Positions 1 to 8,130 of a stretch of 14,433 bases of DNA are shown here, one piece after another. Every line of letters begins with the position of its first letter. Position 1 is the stretch's first letter. This DNA comes from Eubacteriales Family XIII. Incertae Sedis bacterium (GTDB lineage: Bacteria; Bacillota; Clostridia; Peptostreptococcales; Anaerovoracaceae), in assembly GCA_031255695.1 (NCBI GenBank), contig JAIRSA010000060.1, positions 1-14,433 on the forward strand. Direction: 5' to 3'. Below the pieces are notes generated by a model. It saw nothing but the letters and a program-made list of their open reading frames with translations. It was not told the DNA's origin and searched no databases. Position numbers and translations under genes: made by a program.

Positions 1-669
1 CCGGGCAACGGCGCGCGCGCCCCGGATCAGAGCGCACCACTGGCCACGATAGACAGTTCTGCGGAGCCGGTCCCGATGACTGCCGGCGCGGTACAGCCGG
101 CAAGCCTGCCATTCAGCGATGTGCCGGAGTGGGAATGGTACGCCGAGGCGGTACGCTTCGTCTATGAAAGGGGCTACTTCGTAGGCACTGGGGCCCAGCT
201 CTTCTCGCCTGACGCCGCAATGACCCGCACCATGTTCATTACCGTGCTGGGCAGGCTGGCCAAGGCTGACATAAGCGCTTATACGACATACAGTTTCGCG
301 GACGTGGTGGCGGGAGAATGGTACGCCGGATATACGGAGTGGGCCTACCGGACAGGGGTGGCCAAGGGGATAGGCAAGACATTCTTCGGCCTGTATACCC
401 CTGTGACCCGTGAGGAAATGGCCACTATGCTCTATAACTACGCCGGGATTTCGGGGCATGACGTCACCACCGCTACGGGCGCGGCCATGGACTATATAGA
501 CAATGAGAACATTTCGGATTGGGCGCGGCCCGCAATGGAATGGATGACGGCCAATGGCATAATACAGGGCAAGCCCGGCAACTTCCTCGATCCTGCCGGC
601 CCTGCGACCAGAGCCGAAGTGGCGGCCATCGTCATGCGCTTCGCGGCGATTGCAGGGTCAGAGCGATAG
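1..669 (+). CDS. SLH-domain surface protein, C-terminal part (5' end outside window)
   Basis: The frame is open from base 1 (no stop before the first ATG at 76), so this is the 3' end of a longer gene; 222 codons plus a TAG stop are visible. Almost all of it is three S-layer homology repeats, at about residues 36-90, 95-153 and 163-220 of the visible part. Each has the usual aromatic F-x-D-V/W-Y start and a T-R-x-x motif near its end: TRTM, TREE and TRAE. SLH triplets bind pyruvylated secondary cell-wall polymer and anchor exported proteins to the Gram-positive wall; the TRAE-type motif is the key binding element, so repeat 1 looks weakest. A Pro/Ala/Ser-rich linker lies upstream (residues 1-35). 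The catalytic or structural part lies outside the window, so the overall function is unknown. The thioredoxin-like gene follows 55 bp downstream on the same strand and may be co-transcribed. Confidence 0.9.
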   Translation, partial: PGNGARAPDQSAPLATIDSSAEPVPMTAGAVQPASLPFSDVPEWEWYAEAVRFVYERGYFVGTGAQLFSPDAAMTRTMFITVLGRLAKADISAYTTYSFADVVAGEWYAGYTEWAYRTGVAKGIGKTFFGLYTPVTREEMATMLYNYAGISGHDVTTATGAAMDYIDNENISDWARPAMEWMTANGIIQGKPGNFLDPAGPATRAEVAAIVMRFAAIAGSER

Positions 670-724
670 GGCGCCCCGATAATGGGAAATGCGGATATAC
701 GTTATAGCATTAGCGGAGACGACT

Positions 725-1540
725 ATGGCAGACAAGCTTATTGAGAATGGAATAACACAGGCGGAGGGTGCGGCGCCGGTCCCCGGCAAGGCCGCGCCGC
801 CGCCGGATATGGCGGCTGCCGAAGGCGCAGCGCCAGCCACGGCTGACGCCGCCGGAATGGCTGATGCCGCCGAAGGCGCAGCACAGCCGATGTCAGCCAC
901 GGCTGACGCCATCGAAGGGGTGGATGCCGCTGCTGACGTCGCCTCTGCCGAAGGCACGGCGCCAACCATTGCTGACGCCCACGGAATGGCTGATGCCGCT
1001 GCTGACGCCGCCTCGGCCGAAGGCACGGCGCCAGCCACGCCAGAGGCCCCAAGCGGCAGGAAAGGCCGGATAGCCTTGATATCGGCACTGATCGTGGCCC
1101 TCGCCCTCGCCGTATTCGGCGGATGGCAGTATGCCGAAAACACAAGGCTCGAAAAAGAGCTGGAAAAGCTCGACACGACATATACAGAGGCCTACCGTTA
1201 CGTAAATTCCTTGACCGTGCCGCGCTTCGAGGGCATGGTGGCGTCGGGCGAGGACTTCCTGGTATCGATCGGGCGGCCCAGCTGCCCATATTGCAGGGAG
1301 ATGGACCCGGCATTCGTGAGGCTCGTCCAGGAATTGGAGATGACGGAGGATATATATTACCTAAATATCGCCAGGATACACGGGGATCAGGAGCTGTGGC
1401 CGAAGTTCAAAGAAAAATACGGTTTCTTTTACACCCCTGCCTATGTGCACTATGCGGGAGGCGAAGTAGTCTCCGCAATGGACGGCGATTTTACAGAGGA
1501 CGATCTGAGGGACTGGCTAATCGACAATGGCGCTAAATAA
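725..1540 (+). CDS. Membrane-anchored thioredoxin-like protein with Ala-rich N-terminal tail
   Basis: A 271-residue protein if started at ATG 725, which has GGAG (715-718) six bases upstream. The in-frame ATG at 689 would add 12 residues and has a poor ribosome site. The first ~110 residues are low-complexity Ala/Glu/Asp/Gly/Pro repeats built on an A-D-A-A-x-A-x-A-E-G-x-A-P theme. One membrane helix follows (nt ~1066-1125, ALISALIVALALAVFGG) with K/R on its N-terminal side, predicting tail inside and C-terminus outside. A short charged coiled-coil stretch (RLEKELEKLD) leads into a thioredoxin fold with S-C-P-Y-C-R (nt ~1281-1298) and a T-P pair (in F-Y-T-P-A-Y) that fits the cis-proline. The family reduces, oxidises or isomerises disulfides; CPYC is glutaredoxin-like. 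It resembles single-domain thioredoxin-like proteins such as bacteriocin-accessory types, but the partner is unknown. It may serve exported proteins of this locus. Confidence 0.82.
   Translation: MADKLIENGITQAEGAAPVPGKAAPPPDMAAAEGAAPATADAAGMADAAEGAAQPMSATADAIEGVDAAADVASAEGTAPTIADAHGMADAAADAASAEGTAPATPEAPSGRKGRIALISALIVALALAVFGGWQYAENTRLEKELEKLDTTYTEAYRYVNSLTVPRFEGMVASGEDFLVSIGRPSCPYCREMDPAFVRLVQELEMTEDIYYLNIARIHGDQELWPKFKEKYGFFYTPAYVHYAGGEVVSAMDGDFTEDDLRDWLIDNGAK
923..1037 (+). repeat. Two near-identical 46-bp direct repeats inside the thioredoxin-like gene
   Basis: Bases 923-968 and 992-1037 match over 46 bp with only a few substitutions, and both begin GATGCCGCTGCTGACG. They are spaced 69 bp apart (23 codons), so they keep the reading frame and encode repeated D-A-A-A-D-A-A-S-A-E-G-T-A-P peptides. 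More diverged copies of the same theme lie at about 815-925. This looks like in-frame expansion by slippage or unequal recombination of a disordered cytoplasmic tail. Confidence 0.8.
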
Positions 1541-1676
1541 TTATGGGCTGCGTGAAAATATAAGGTTTATACAAGCCGGATCCAAAGGCTATTTTCGCGC
1601 GGCGGCCCAGGCGGGCGATACCCTACTGGCCCTTTTCCCTGCGGTTCCAGCCGCATAGCGACGTGAAAGGGGGGAT
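1541..1676 (+). other. Structured non-coding stretch upstream of terminator
   Basis: No gene is seen here. The segment folds plausibly as nested stems: an outer CCCTTT (1630-1635) with AAAGGG (1666-1671), and inside it TGCGG (1640-1644) with CCGCA (1651-1655) closing a six-base loop. CATAG at 1654-1658 could instead pair with CTATG (1679-1683), the left arm of the following terminator. It could be the 3' untranslated end of the thioredoxin-like mRNA, a small RNA or a cis-regulator. It matches no riboswitch consensus that I recognise. Confidence 0.35.
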
Positions 1677-1713
1677 GCCTATGAAATTGTCAAAGACATA
1701 GGCGTTGTTTTTT
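1677..1713 (+). terminator. Intrinsic terminator after the thioredoxin-like gene
   Basis: A perfect 7-bp stem, GCCTATG (1677-1683) with CATAGGC (1697-1703), encloses a 13-base loop. GTTGTTTTTT follows, with six T at 1708-1713. This is a classical Rho-independent terminator on the plus strand, 137 bases after the stop codon at 1540. It separates the upstream genes from the GH3 gene at 2193. Confidence 0.7.
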
Positions 1714-1868
1714 GCAATACGTATCTGACAAATCTAGAATGACTATCTCAATTGCAAATCTGCCTGAATCAGACGGAGGTTCTTTGTATACCGCAGGGGC
1801 GCGGAAGCGATAAATGCAATAGCTTTTGCGTATCGTCCATGCGGCCGAAGACATGCCGCCATATAACT

Positions 1869-1890
1869 CAGCAAACACTATTTTTTGCTG
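1869..1890. repeat. Short inverted repeat CAGCAAA / TTTGCTG
   Basis: A perfect 7-bp inverted repeat, CAGCAAA (1869-1875) and TTTGCTG (1884-1890), flanks an 8-base AT-rich centre just before the tandem repeat. It could be an operator or an RNA hairpin. No U-tract follows it on either strand, so a terminator is unlikely. Confidence 0.35.
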
Positions 1891-1892
1891 CT

Positions 1893-2116
1893 TGCCAGAA
1901 GCAGCATCTCTTAGCTATACAGCCCAGCGGCCCAGCCGGCGCCCCTTTGCCTGCATGGGATTGCTTCTGCTGCCTGTTTGGCGCGGCACACTGTGTGCGC
2001 CAGAAGCGGCATTCTCGCTATACAAGCCCAGCCGGCGCCCTTTCGCCTGCATGGGATGGCTTCTGCTGCCTGCTTGGCGCGGCACACTGTGTGCGCCATA
2101 AGCGGCGGCCGCTATA
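1893..2116. repeat. 96-bp tandem repeat, about 2.3 copies
   Basis: Two near-identical units start at 1931 and 2027 (CCCAGCCGGCGCCC), exactly 96 bp apart. Each runs through GCTTCTGCTGCCTG, GGCGCGGCACACTGTGTGCG and AAGCGGC to a GCTATA box. A partial copy of only the terminal part (GCCAGAAGCAGC to GCTATAC) precedes at 1893-1920. Each unit holds a near-palindrome, GCACAC-T-GTGTGC. In unit 1 GCTTCTG and CAGAAGC can also pair; unit 2 carries a change in this right arm (ATAAGC). The block ends about 75 bp before the GH3 start codon, so it lies in that gene's promoter or leader region. No coding function is supported, although both strands stay open because 96 is a multiple of three. Confidence 0.85.
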
Positions 2117-2175
2117 AATAGTGGGCTTTATTTTATTGATTTAAAGCACTAAAACAGAAAGTACTAAACAGATAG

Positions 2176-2183
2176 AAGGAGGG
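2176..2183 (+). promoter_or_regulatory. Strong ribosome binding site for the SLH-GH3 gene
   Basis: AAGGAGGG lies nine bases before ATG 2193. It is a near-complete match to the anti-Shine-Dalgarno sequence and fixes the start at the beginning of a clear signal peptide. Confidence 0.85.
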
Positions 2184-2192
2184 TAATTTAGG

Positions 2193-5100
2193 ATGCGAAG
2201 GGTAAGTTTGAAACGGATTTTGGCCATATTCACTTCTTTGGCGCTTGCCGTCACATATATCCCGCTTACGCCGGCCTCACAGATCCTGCCGGTGGAGGTG
2301 GATACCGCCCTTGCGGGCGTGGCAGTGCCAGTAGGCGAGGAAATATACAAGGACACCACAGGCAAATACTCATTTGCGGAGCGCGCCGCAGACCTGGTGT
2401 CGCGCATGACCGCCATGGAGAAGGCCTCCCAGGTGATCGGCTCCATGTCGTCTGCCATCCCCAGGCTGGGCGTGGCGCAGTACCAGTGGTGGAACGAGGC
2501 GCTGCACGGCTTCGCTGTGTCAGGCGGTTCGGGCGGCGTGGGGGTGACCCCATATCCCGCGCTCACCGACGGCACATCGTACCCCCTGAGCAACGCGCTC
2601 GCCTCCACATGGGATCCGGAACTCTATTACGAGGAGGCGGTACAGATATCGGACGAAATCCGCGAGCGCGCCTTGGAGAGCAAGTACAATCTGACAATGT
2701 ACTCGCCAACGGTCAACCTGCAGAGGGATCCGCGTTGGGGGCGCAATGAGGAAGGCTACAGCGAGGACCCATATCTGACAGGCATCATGGGCGATGCCTT
2801 TGTCAAAGGCCTTGAGGGCAAGGATTTCGCGACAGGCGCGATCCTCGACGGCAAGGGCTACAAAAAAGCAGTCAGCACGATCAAGCATTATACGGCTAAC
2901 AATAGCGAGAACAACCGCACGGGCCCGCTGAACGGCGGGGCGATAGAGGGCGGCGCGGCCAATGTCGATCTGCGCGCGCTGCGTGAGTACTACACGGCCC
3001 CATACCGCAACATAGCCCAGTCGGCAGACGTGACCTCGGTCATGACTGCGTACAGCACGGTAAATGCGGTGCCGGTCTCGCTCAGCAGCTATATTATGGA
3101 TACATTGTTGCGGCAGACCTTTGGGTTCACCGGATATATCACATCCGACTGCGACTCTGTCGGCGCAATAATGAACCATAATTATGTAAACCCATATACA
3201 GAGAAACTGGCTACTGTGTCAGAGGCTTTCGCGCAGGCGTTGGCCCACGGCGAGGACCTTGAGTGCAGTGCCGCCATAGCCACGTCGAACGGCAGCTACT
3301 GGACGAACATGCACACAATGCTGGCGGAGGAGCCGCAGACGGACAAGGGGAAATTCACCGAGAACCAGCTTGACGTGTCGGTCTGGCGCCTTATGAAGAC
3401 GCGCATGGAGCTGGGCGAATTCGACTCGGATAACCCCTACGAGGCAGAGGGCAAGGCGCGCCTCGCGGCAGGGCTTGGCGGCGAATATGTAAAGGGCAAG
3501 CCCGGACAGACCCAGGCCCGCCTGGACATGGCTGACAAGATCACGGAAAAGACTGTCGTCCTGCTGAAGAACAGCAAAGCCGCGCCAAGCGACGCCGACA
3601 GCCTCCTTCCCATCAAAGCCATACCAGCGAGCTACACGGATGAAGCGCCGTACAAGGTAGCCATAATAGGGCAGATGGCGCAGAACACCTGGTTTGGCCA
3701 GTATTCGTCAACCGCTTCCTCGACTGACCCCACGCAGTCGAACTTCATCAGTATCGAGAAAGGCATCAAAGACGCCTTTGAAACCAAATACGGCGACAGG
3801 GTGGAGGTGGCCTATTACAGGGGCTTCACCGATTCGGCTGCCGCAAACGCGCTGGATTCGCTGAAGACGCTCAGTGAAGATGACCTGGCAGCGGCAGCAG
3901 CAGCGGATCTCGCGATAGTGGTAGTGGGCACCAACAACACAACCAATGCTGAGGGGCGCGACAGGGCTACCATAGACCTGCCTGGCGCGCAGTCGCAGCT
4001 CGCGTCGGCTGTGGGCAAGGCCAACAGCAACACCGTGGTAGTCATCGAGAGCTGCGGCCCGGTACAGGTGGAGAGCTTTGAAGGCGATGTGAAGTCCATA
4101 CTGTGGGCGGCATTCGGCGGCCTCAGGCAGGGCGTGGGCTTCGGAAAGGTGATCACCGGCGACGTGAACCCGTCGGCTAAAACACAGCAGACATGGTACA
4201 AGAATGTCAGCAACGACGGCCCGTCCGACCTCACGAGCATATACGACTACAATCTATATGCCACAGAGGGCAGCAAGGGCCGCACATACATGTATCATGT
4301 CAATGATGTGTCGTACCCATTCGGGCACGGCCTCAGCTACACGAGTTTCGAATACGGCGATGTAAGCCTTGACAGTGCAAGCTATGATGCATCCGACAAC
4401 GGCGAGGCGACGGCGGAATTCACGGTCAAGAACACTGGCGCAACCGCCGGCGAAGAGATCGTGCAGCTCTATGTCACCCAGCCGGGGAAGGACGATCCGA
4501 CCAAGGAGCAGCCCAAGCGGAGGCTGATGGGCTTCGACAAGGTGGCGCTTGCCCCTGGCGAGGAGAAGACAGTCAGCATATCCGTCAATATAGAGGATCT
4601 GGCCTTCTATGACGTCGAGGACGACAAGTACGTCGTAGAGCCGGGTGCCTATAGGTTCGAGGTGGGCGCGTCAAGCGCTGATATAAAGAAGACGGCAGAT
4701 TTCATCGTGACTGGCGCCATAAAGCCGGTCCCGGCGACTGTGACATTCTACCCGAACCAGATCATGAACGGGATCGATGACGCTGATCTGGGCATAGGCG
4801 AGAGGATCGTATTCAGCGTAGGCGCAGAAATACAGCCGAGGCTTGCTGTAGCGATGAACGACGAGAGCATATATGGCTGGATAGTAAAGGACAACATACC
4901 GGCCATGGATGCGGGCCTGCTGAAGGCTGAAATAAAAGAGACGCCGCTGCCTGCTGGGGCGTCAGTAAGCTATGAGTCAAACCGCCCGGCGGTTGTGGAA
5001 GTTGACATTGATGGAAAGATCAAGGCAGTCGCGCCTGGCGTCGCCACCATCACGGCGACCGTGACATATAACGGGGAGTCGGCGACAGGCGACTTCGTGG

Positions 5101-7994
5101 TGGCTGTGGCTTCCGATGTGGCGCCAACGGGCATCACGGTGGAAGATGAAAGCATTGGCTATGACAAGGAGATCAAGAGGTATGCGGTGACTGTACCGGA
5201 TACAGATGACGCGGCGCCTGGAAACGTAGAGGCTACAGCGGCGGCTGGCAGCACATGCGATATAACCCAGGCTGCGGGTGTGCCGGGCAAGGCAGTGGTC
5301 GAAGTCACGCATGATGAGACAGGCGCGCAAGACCAGTATCTGGTCGGCTTCCTGAGGGCGCCGAGGGCGACGAAATTTACAAGTGGCAAGATAGAGACGC
5401 TGAAAGACGGCGACACTGATTACACGGACAATGCCGCTACATGGAGTACGCTGAACCCATCGTCAGGAACGCTGAGCTACACGAATGACGGCGTAGCCAT
5501 AAGGCTGGAGCAGGGCACATTCGCAAAGCCGCAGAAGCCTCAGAACGTGCTTATGCAGGAGGCGGCCGGAAACTGGGTGGCCAAAACCCATCTGTCCCTT
5601 TCAAACGCCTTCACCGTGGCCGGCCAGCAGGCGGGGCTCATAATGTATGACGACGATAAAAACTACATCCGCTTCGTATGCGAGGCGGTGGCGGGCGCCA
5701 GCAGCCCCACCATCACGATGCGCGTATACCAGGCGATCAACGGGGATGAGACCCGCGTCTATACGGCATCGATACCGGGCGGCACCGACGAGATCTATCT
5801 GCAGGCCCAGAAGGACGGGCGGGCCTACCGTTTCGCCTACTCCTTCGACGACGAGGTCTGGACGAGGGCCAGCACGCAGATCCCGGTGATCGCGGACATG
5901 GCCATACCGCAGATCGGGCTTTGGGCGAACAACGGCGACACGGCCAGCGCGCCTGCCGTGACGGCCACCTACGAGTACCTGGAGATGTATGACCCAGCCA
6001 TGGTCAATCCCAGGCTCACCGGCATAACGATGGATAGCGGCAGCGGCCCACAGAGCCTTACGGGATTCGCCCCCGAGATCTTTGACTATAGGTTCTCGAT
6101 AAAGAATGAGGCGGGAGAAACAGTGATATCCAGCCCGCCGGTAATAGCGGCCACTGCCGACGCCGCCTACGACGTTGAGGTCACGAATGCCGGATCGCTG
6201 CCAGGCAAGGCGGTGATAAAGGTACAGAGCGCTGTGGCCACCATGTACTATTATGTGGTCTTCGACGAATCCCCCACCGAGACGACATTTGTGGCAGGGG
6301 CGAAGGATGACAAGTGGTCCGTGGTGAAACCGAGCGATCCGCCTGCCTATAGCCTCGAGAAGGGGCGCGGCCTGAAGCTGACCATGGCCGGCACGAACAT
6401 GCAAGGGGCAGCTGCAGGGTACAGTGATCTCTTCATACGCCCAGGCGGCGGCCCAGGCTGGGAGATCATCGCAAAGGTCTACTACCCAGCCGCGCCTACT
6501 GTGAACTATCAGTCCATGGGCCTTTACGCGTGGCAGGACGACAACAACTATTTCGGCATTGACGTGAGGGGCTACAATGGGGCGCAGCGCGCATATATCA
6601 CCACTGAGAAGAACGGGGCGGCAGCTACCGCGAACGTCCAGCTCCCCGCTGAGGCGACGGCCGACGACGGCTCCCTGACCCTGTACTATAAGATCACGCG
6701 CAGGGCCGACACGTACACCGCCGCATACGCATACAAGGATCCGAGCGTGGATGATAATTTCATCCCGATTGGTATGCCCAGCGAGATCCATCTCGTGGAT
6801 CCGCAGATTGCGCTGCTGGCGGCCACAAACACATCCCCAGTCGATGTGTACTGCGAATACATCGGCTATACAAACAACGGGAATTTCCCTGTGAATGGCG
6901 GTGCGGCGGGGATGCTCGGCTGGGCTCTCGGCAATGCGGTGAGCACCCTGAGTGATTCCATACCCGACAAGACGGACAAAGATATCGTCTTTGCGGTCCC
7001 GCATGGCTATGACGTGGTCATTTCGGGCGGCGGGTCCTCGGTGGCGGCTGACGGCAAGGTCACGCAGGGCAGAAACGACACGACTGTCGCGCTCACCTTC
7101 AACGTGGCCGGCGAATTCGGCAGGATGAGCAGCTTTACCAAGCAGGTCACGATAGAAGGGACAGGCGGAGGCGGGGCCGTAACGCCGACGACGCCTTCGC
7201 GGCCGGGATCCGGAGGCGGCGGGGCTGTCACTACGCCTAGCGCGCCGGCGGACACGACGGCGCCTGACGGCACGTCAAGCGGGCCACAGCCCGTTTCTGG
7301 CCCCTTGGCGGCCTACTCTGACGGCGCGGCCGTAGCTGCCTGGGCCCAGGAATACTTCGCAAGGCTCATAGCCGAGGGCGTCATATCAGGGCGCACGGAC
7401 GGCACCCTTGACCCGAAGGGCGATGTGACCAGGGCAGAATTCACGAAGATGGTGGTTTCCGCGCTCAAGATCACCGCAGGCGACACAGCCAAGACATTCA
7501 GCGCGGACGTGAGGGAAGGCGACTGGTACAAACAGTTCGTGGATATTGCCTCGTCAAGGGGGATCGTCCAGGGCCTTTCCGACGATTACTTTGGCGCCGG
7601 CGACAAGATCTCGCGCCAGGATCTCTGCGTGATGCTCTTCCGCGCGGCTGCCGGGCTCGGCGTGTCGATGCCTGCCGACGGCGCTGCGGCCTTCCCGGAC
7701 GACGCGCAGATCGCCGACTACGCAAAATCAGCGGTGAACGCGATGAAACTGGCGGGCATAGTGAGCGGGCGCACAGACGGCACTTTCGACCCGCGCGCCT
7801 ACGCCTCGCGCGAAGAGACAGCGAAGATCATCTGCGGGATCCAGGACTATATCGCTTCCCTGAGCGCTGCGCCGGCCACTGACGAGGCCAGCGATGCGGA
7901 TGCGGAAGCCGATGCGGACGCGGCTTCAGACGAAGCGGCGCCTGGCGAAGAGGCTGGTTCCGATGAGGCTGCGGCAGGAGACACTGCGGCCTAG
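2193..7994 (+). CDS. Secreted, SLH-anchored multimodular GH3 enzyme, beta-xylosidase type
   Basis: A 1933-residue protein, far longer than a plain GH3 (~700-900). The signal peptide spans about 1-30 (R/K-rich start, then LAIFTSLALAV). The GH3 catalytic part (~45-715) shows WWNEALHG (E102), RDPRWGR (178-184), KHY (231-233), the nucleophile D319 in TSDCDSV, and EGRDR (587-591), where E587 is the probable acid/base. W-W-N-E-A-L-H-G and S-D-C-D-x-V are typical of GH3 beta-xylosidases and arabinofuranosidases, which release terminal sugars from xylo-oligosaccharides. Next come a fibronectin-III-like domain (~719-841), a BIG2-like Ig domain (~915-972), a cadherin-like plus concanavalin-like pair (~976-1050, ~1058-1267), a second such pair (~1271-1361, ~1362-1560), an atrophied-Ig-like domain (~1565-1655), a Gly/Pro/Thr linker, three SLH repeats (~1708-1889; motifs TRAE, SRQD, SREE) and an acidic Ala/Asp/Glu tail (1890-1933). 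Catalytic assignment is strong, exact substrate inferred, and accessory-domain names are judged by eye. Confidence 0.93.
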   Translation: MRRVSLKRILAIFTSLALAVTYIPLTPASQILPVEVDTALAGVAVPVGEEIYKDTTGKYSFAERAADLVSRMTAMEKASQVIGSMSSAIPRLGVAQYQWWNEALHGFAVSGGSGGVGVTPYPALTDGTSYPLSNALASTWDPELYYEEAVQISDEIRERALESKYNLTMYSPTVNLQRDPRWGRNEEGYSEDPYLTGIMGDAFVKGLEGKDFATGAILDGKGYKKAVSTIKHYTANNSENNRTGPLNGGAIEGGAANVDLRALREYYTAPYRNIAQSADVTSVMTAYSTVNAVPVSLSSYIMDTLLRQTFGFTGYITSDCDSVGAIMNHNYVNPYTEKLATVSEAFAQALAHGEDLECSAAIATSNGSYWTNMHTMLAEEPQTDKGKFTENQLDVSVWRLMKTRMELGEFDSDNPYEAEGKARLAAGLGGEYVKGKPGQTQARLDMADKITEKTVVLLKNSKAAPSDADSLLPIKAIPASYTDEAPYKVAIIGQMAQNTWFGQYSSTASSTDPTQSNFISIEKGIKDAFETKYGDRVEVAYYRGFTDSAAANALDSLKTLSEDDLAAAAAADLAIVVVGTNNTTNAEGRDRATIDLPGAQSQLASAVGKANSNTVVVIESCGPVQVESFEGDVKSILWAAFGGLRQGVGFGKVITGDVNPSAKTQQTWYKNVSNDGPSDLTSIYDYNLYATEGSKGRTYMYHVNDVSYPFGHGLSYTSFEYGDVSLDSASYDASDNGEATAEFTVKNTGATAGEEIVQLYVTQPGKDDPTKEQPKRRLMGFDKVALAPGEEKTVSISVNIEDLAFYDVEDDKYVVEPGAYRFEVGASSADIKKTADFIVTGAIKPVPATVTFYPNQIMNGIDDADLGIGERIVFSVGAEIQPRLAVAMNDESIYGWIVKDNIPAMDAGLLKAEIKETPLPAGASVSYESNRPAVVEVDIDGKIKAVAPGVATITATVTYNGESATGDFVVAVASDVAPTGITVEDESIGYDKEIKRYAVTVPDTDDAAPGNVEATAAAGSTCDITQAAGVPGKAVVEVTHDETGAQDQYLVGFLRAPRATKFTSGKIETLKDGDTDYTDNAATWSTLNPSSGTLSYTNDGVAIRLEQGTFAKPQKPQNVLMQEAAGNWVAKTHLSLSNAFTVAGQQAGLIMYDDDKNYIRFVCEAVAGASSPTITMRVYQAINGDETRVYTASIPGGTDEIYLQAQKDGRAYRFAYSFDDEVWTRASTQIPVIADMAIPQIGLWANNGDTASAPAVTATYEYLEMYDPAMVNPRLTGITMDSGSGPQSLTGFAPEIFDYRFSIKNEAGETVISSPPVIAATADAAYDVEVTNAGSLPGKAVIKVQSAVATMYYYVVFDESPTETTFVAGAKDDKWSVVKPSDPPAYSLEKGRGLKLTMAGTNMQGAAAGYSDLFIRPGGGPGWEIIAKVYYPAAPTVNYQSMGLYAWQDDNNYFGIDVRGYNGAQRAYITTEKNGAAATANVQLPAEATADDGSLTLYYKITRRADTYTAAYAYKDPSVDDNFIPIGMPSEIHLVDPQIALLAATNTSPVDVYCEYIGYTNNGNFPVNGGAAGMLGWALGNAVSTLSDSIPDKTDKDIVFAVPHGYDVVISGGGSSVAADGKVTQGRNDTTVALTFNVAGEFGRMSSFTKQVTIEGTGGGGAVTPTTPSRPGSGGGGAVTTPSAPADTTAPDGTSSGPQPVSGPLAAYSDGAAVAAWAQEYFARLIAEGVISGRTDGTLDPKGDVTRAEFTKMVVSALKITAGDTAKTFSADVREGDWYKQFVDIASSRGIVQGLSDDYFGAGDKISRQDLCVMLFRAAAGLGVSMPADGAAAFPDDAQIADYAKSAVNAMKLAGIVSGRTDGTFDPRAYASREETAKIICGIQDYIASLSAAPATDEASDADAEADADAASDEAAPGEEAGSDEAAAGDTAA

Positions 7995-8025
7995 GCCGGC
8001 GCTGCCGAAGGCGGCGCACTAGCGC

Positions 8026-8050
8026 CCTAGGCGGAGGGTTTCCGCCTAGG
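8026..8050 (+). terminator. Perfect hairpin just after the SLH-GH3 gene
   Basis: CCTAGGCGGA (8026-8035) and TCCGCCTAGG (8041-8050) form a perfect 10-bp stem with a 5-base GGGTT loop, 31 bases after the TAG stop. No U-tract follows, so it is more likely an mRNA 3'-end stabiliser or transcription pause than a stand-alone terminator. The stronger terminator lies 35 bases further on. Confidence 0.5.
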
Positions 8051-8084
8051 CGGCACATGCCTCCATATAAGCGAAATGAAAAGA

Positions 8085-8130
8085 GCCCCGCCCGCGCTGC
8101 CTCGAATGGCGGCGCGGGCGGGGCCTTTCT
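8085..8130. terminator. Bidirectional intrinsic terminator between convergent genes
   Basis: A 17-bp GC-rich stem pairs GCCCCGCCCGCGCTGCC (8085-8101) with its partner at 8108-8124 (one A-to-G change, giving a wobble pair) around a TCGAAT loop. CTTTCT follows on the plus strand. On the minus strand the hairpin is followed by TCTTTTC. It therefore fits termination of both the GH3 gene (plus) and the AAA+ gene (minus), which converge here. Confidence 0.8.

Noticed and set aside
1541..1676. ZTP-like motif on the minus strand (CCGCCTGGGC)
   Set aside because: Only the short terminal motif is similar; the rest of the riboswitch core and a downstream minus-strand gene are missing.
1893..2116. CRISPR array
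   Set aside because: The units are adjacent 96-bp tandem copies without unique spacers, and no cas gene is present.
1752..2117. Open frames on both strands across the 96-bp tandem repeat
   Set aside because: The repeat length is a multiple of three, so frames stay open automatically. Peptides are Cys/Trp-rich with no known domain and no good ribosome site.
2113..2164. Promoter boxes (TATAAA at 2113, TTGATT at 2136) before the SLH-GH3 gene
   Set aside because: Neither has a properly spaced partner box, so the promoter of this gene cannot be placed.
5601..7004. 467-codon open frame on the minus strand
   Set aside because: Antisense to the lectin-like modules of the SLH-GH3 gene; no ribosome site or recognisable domain.
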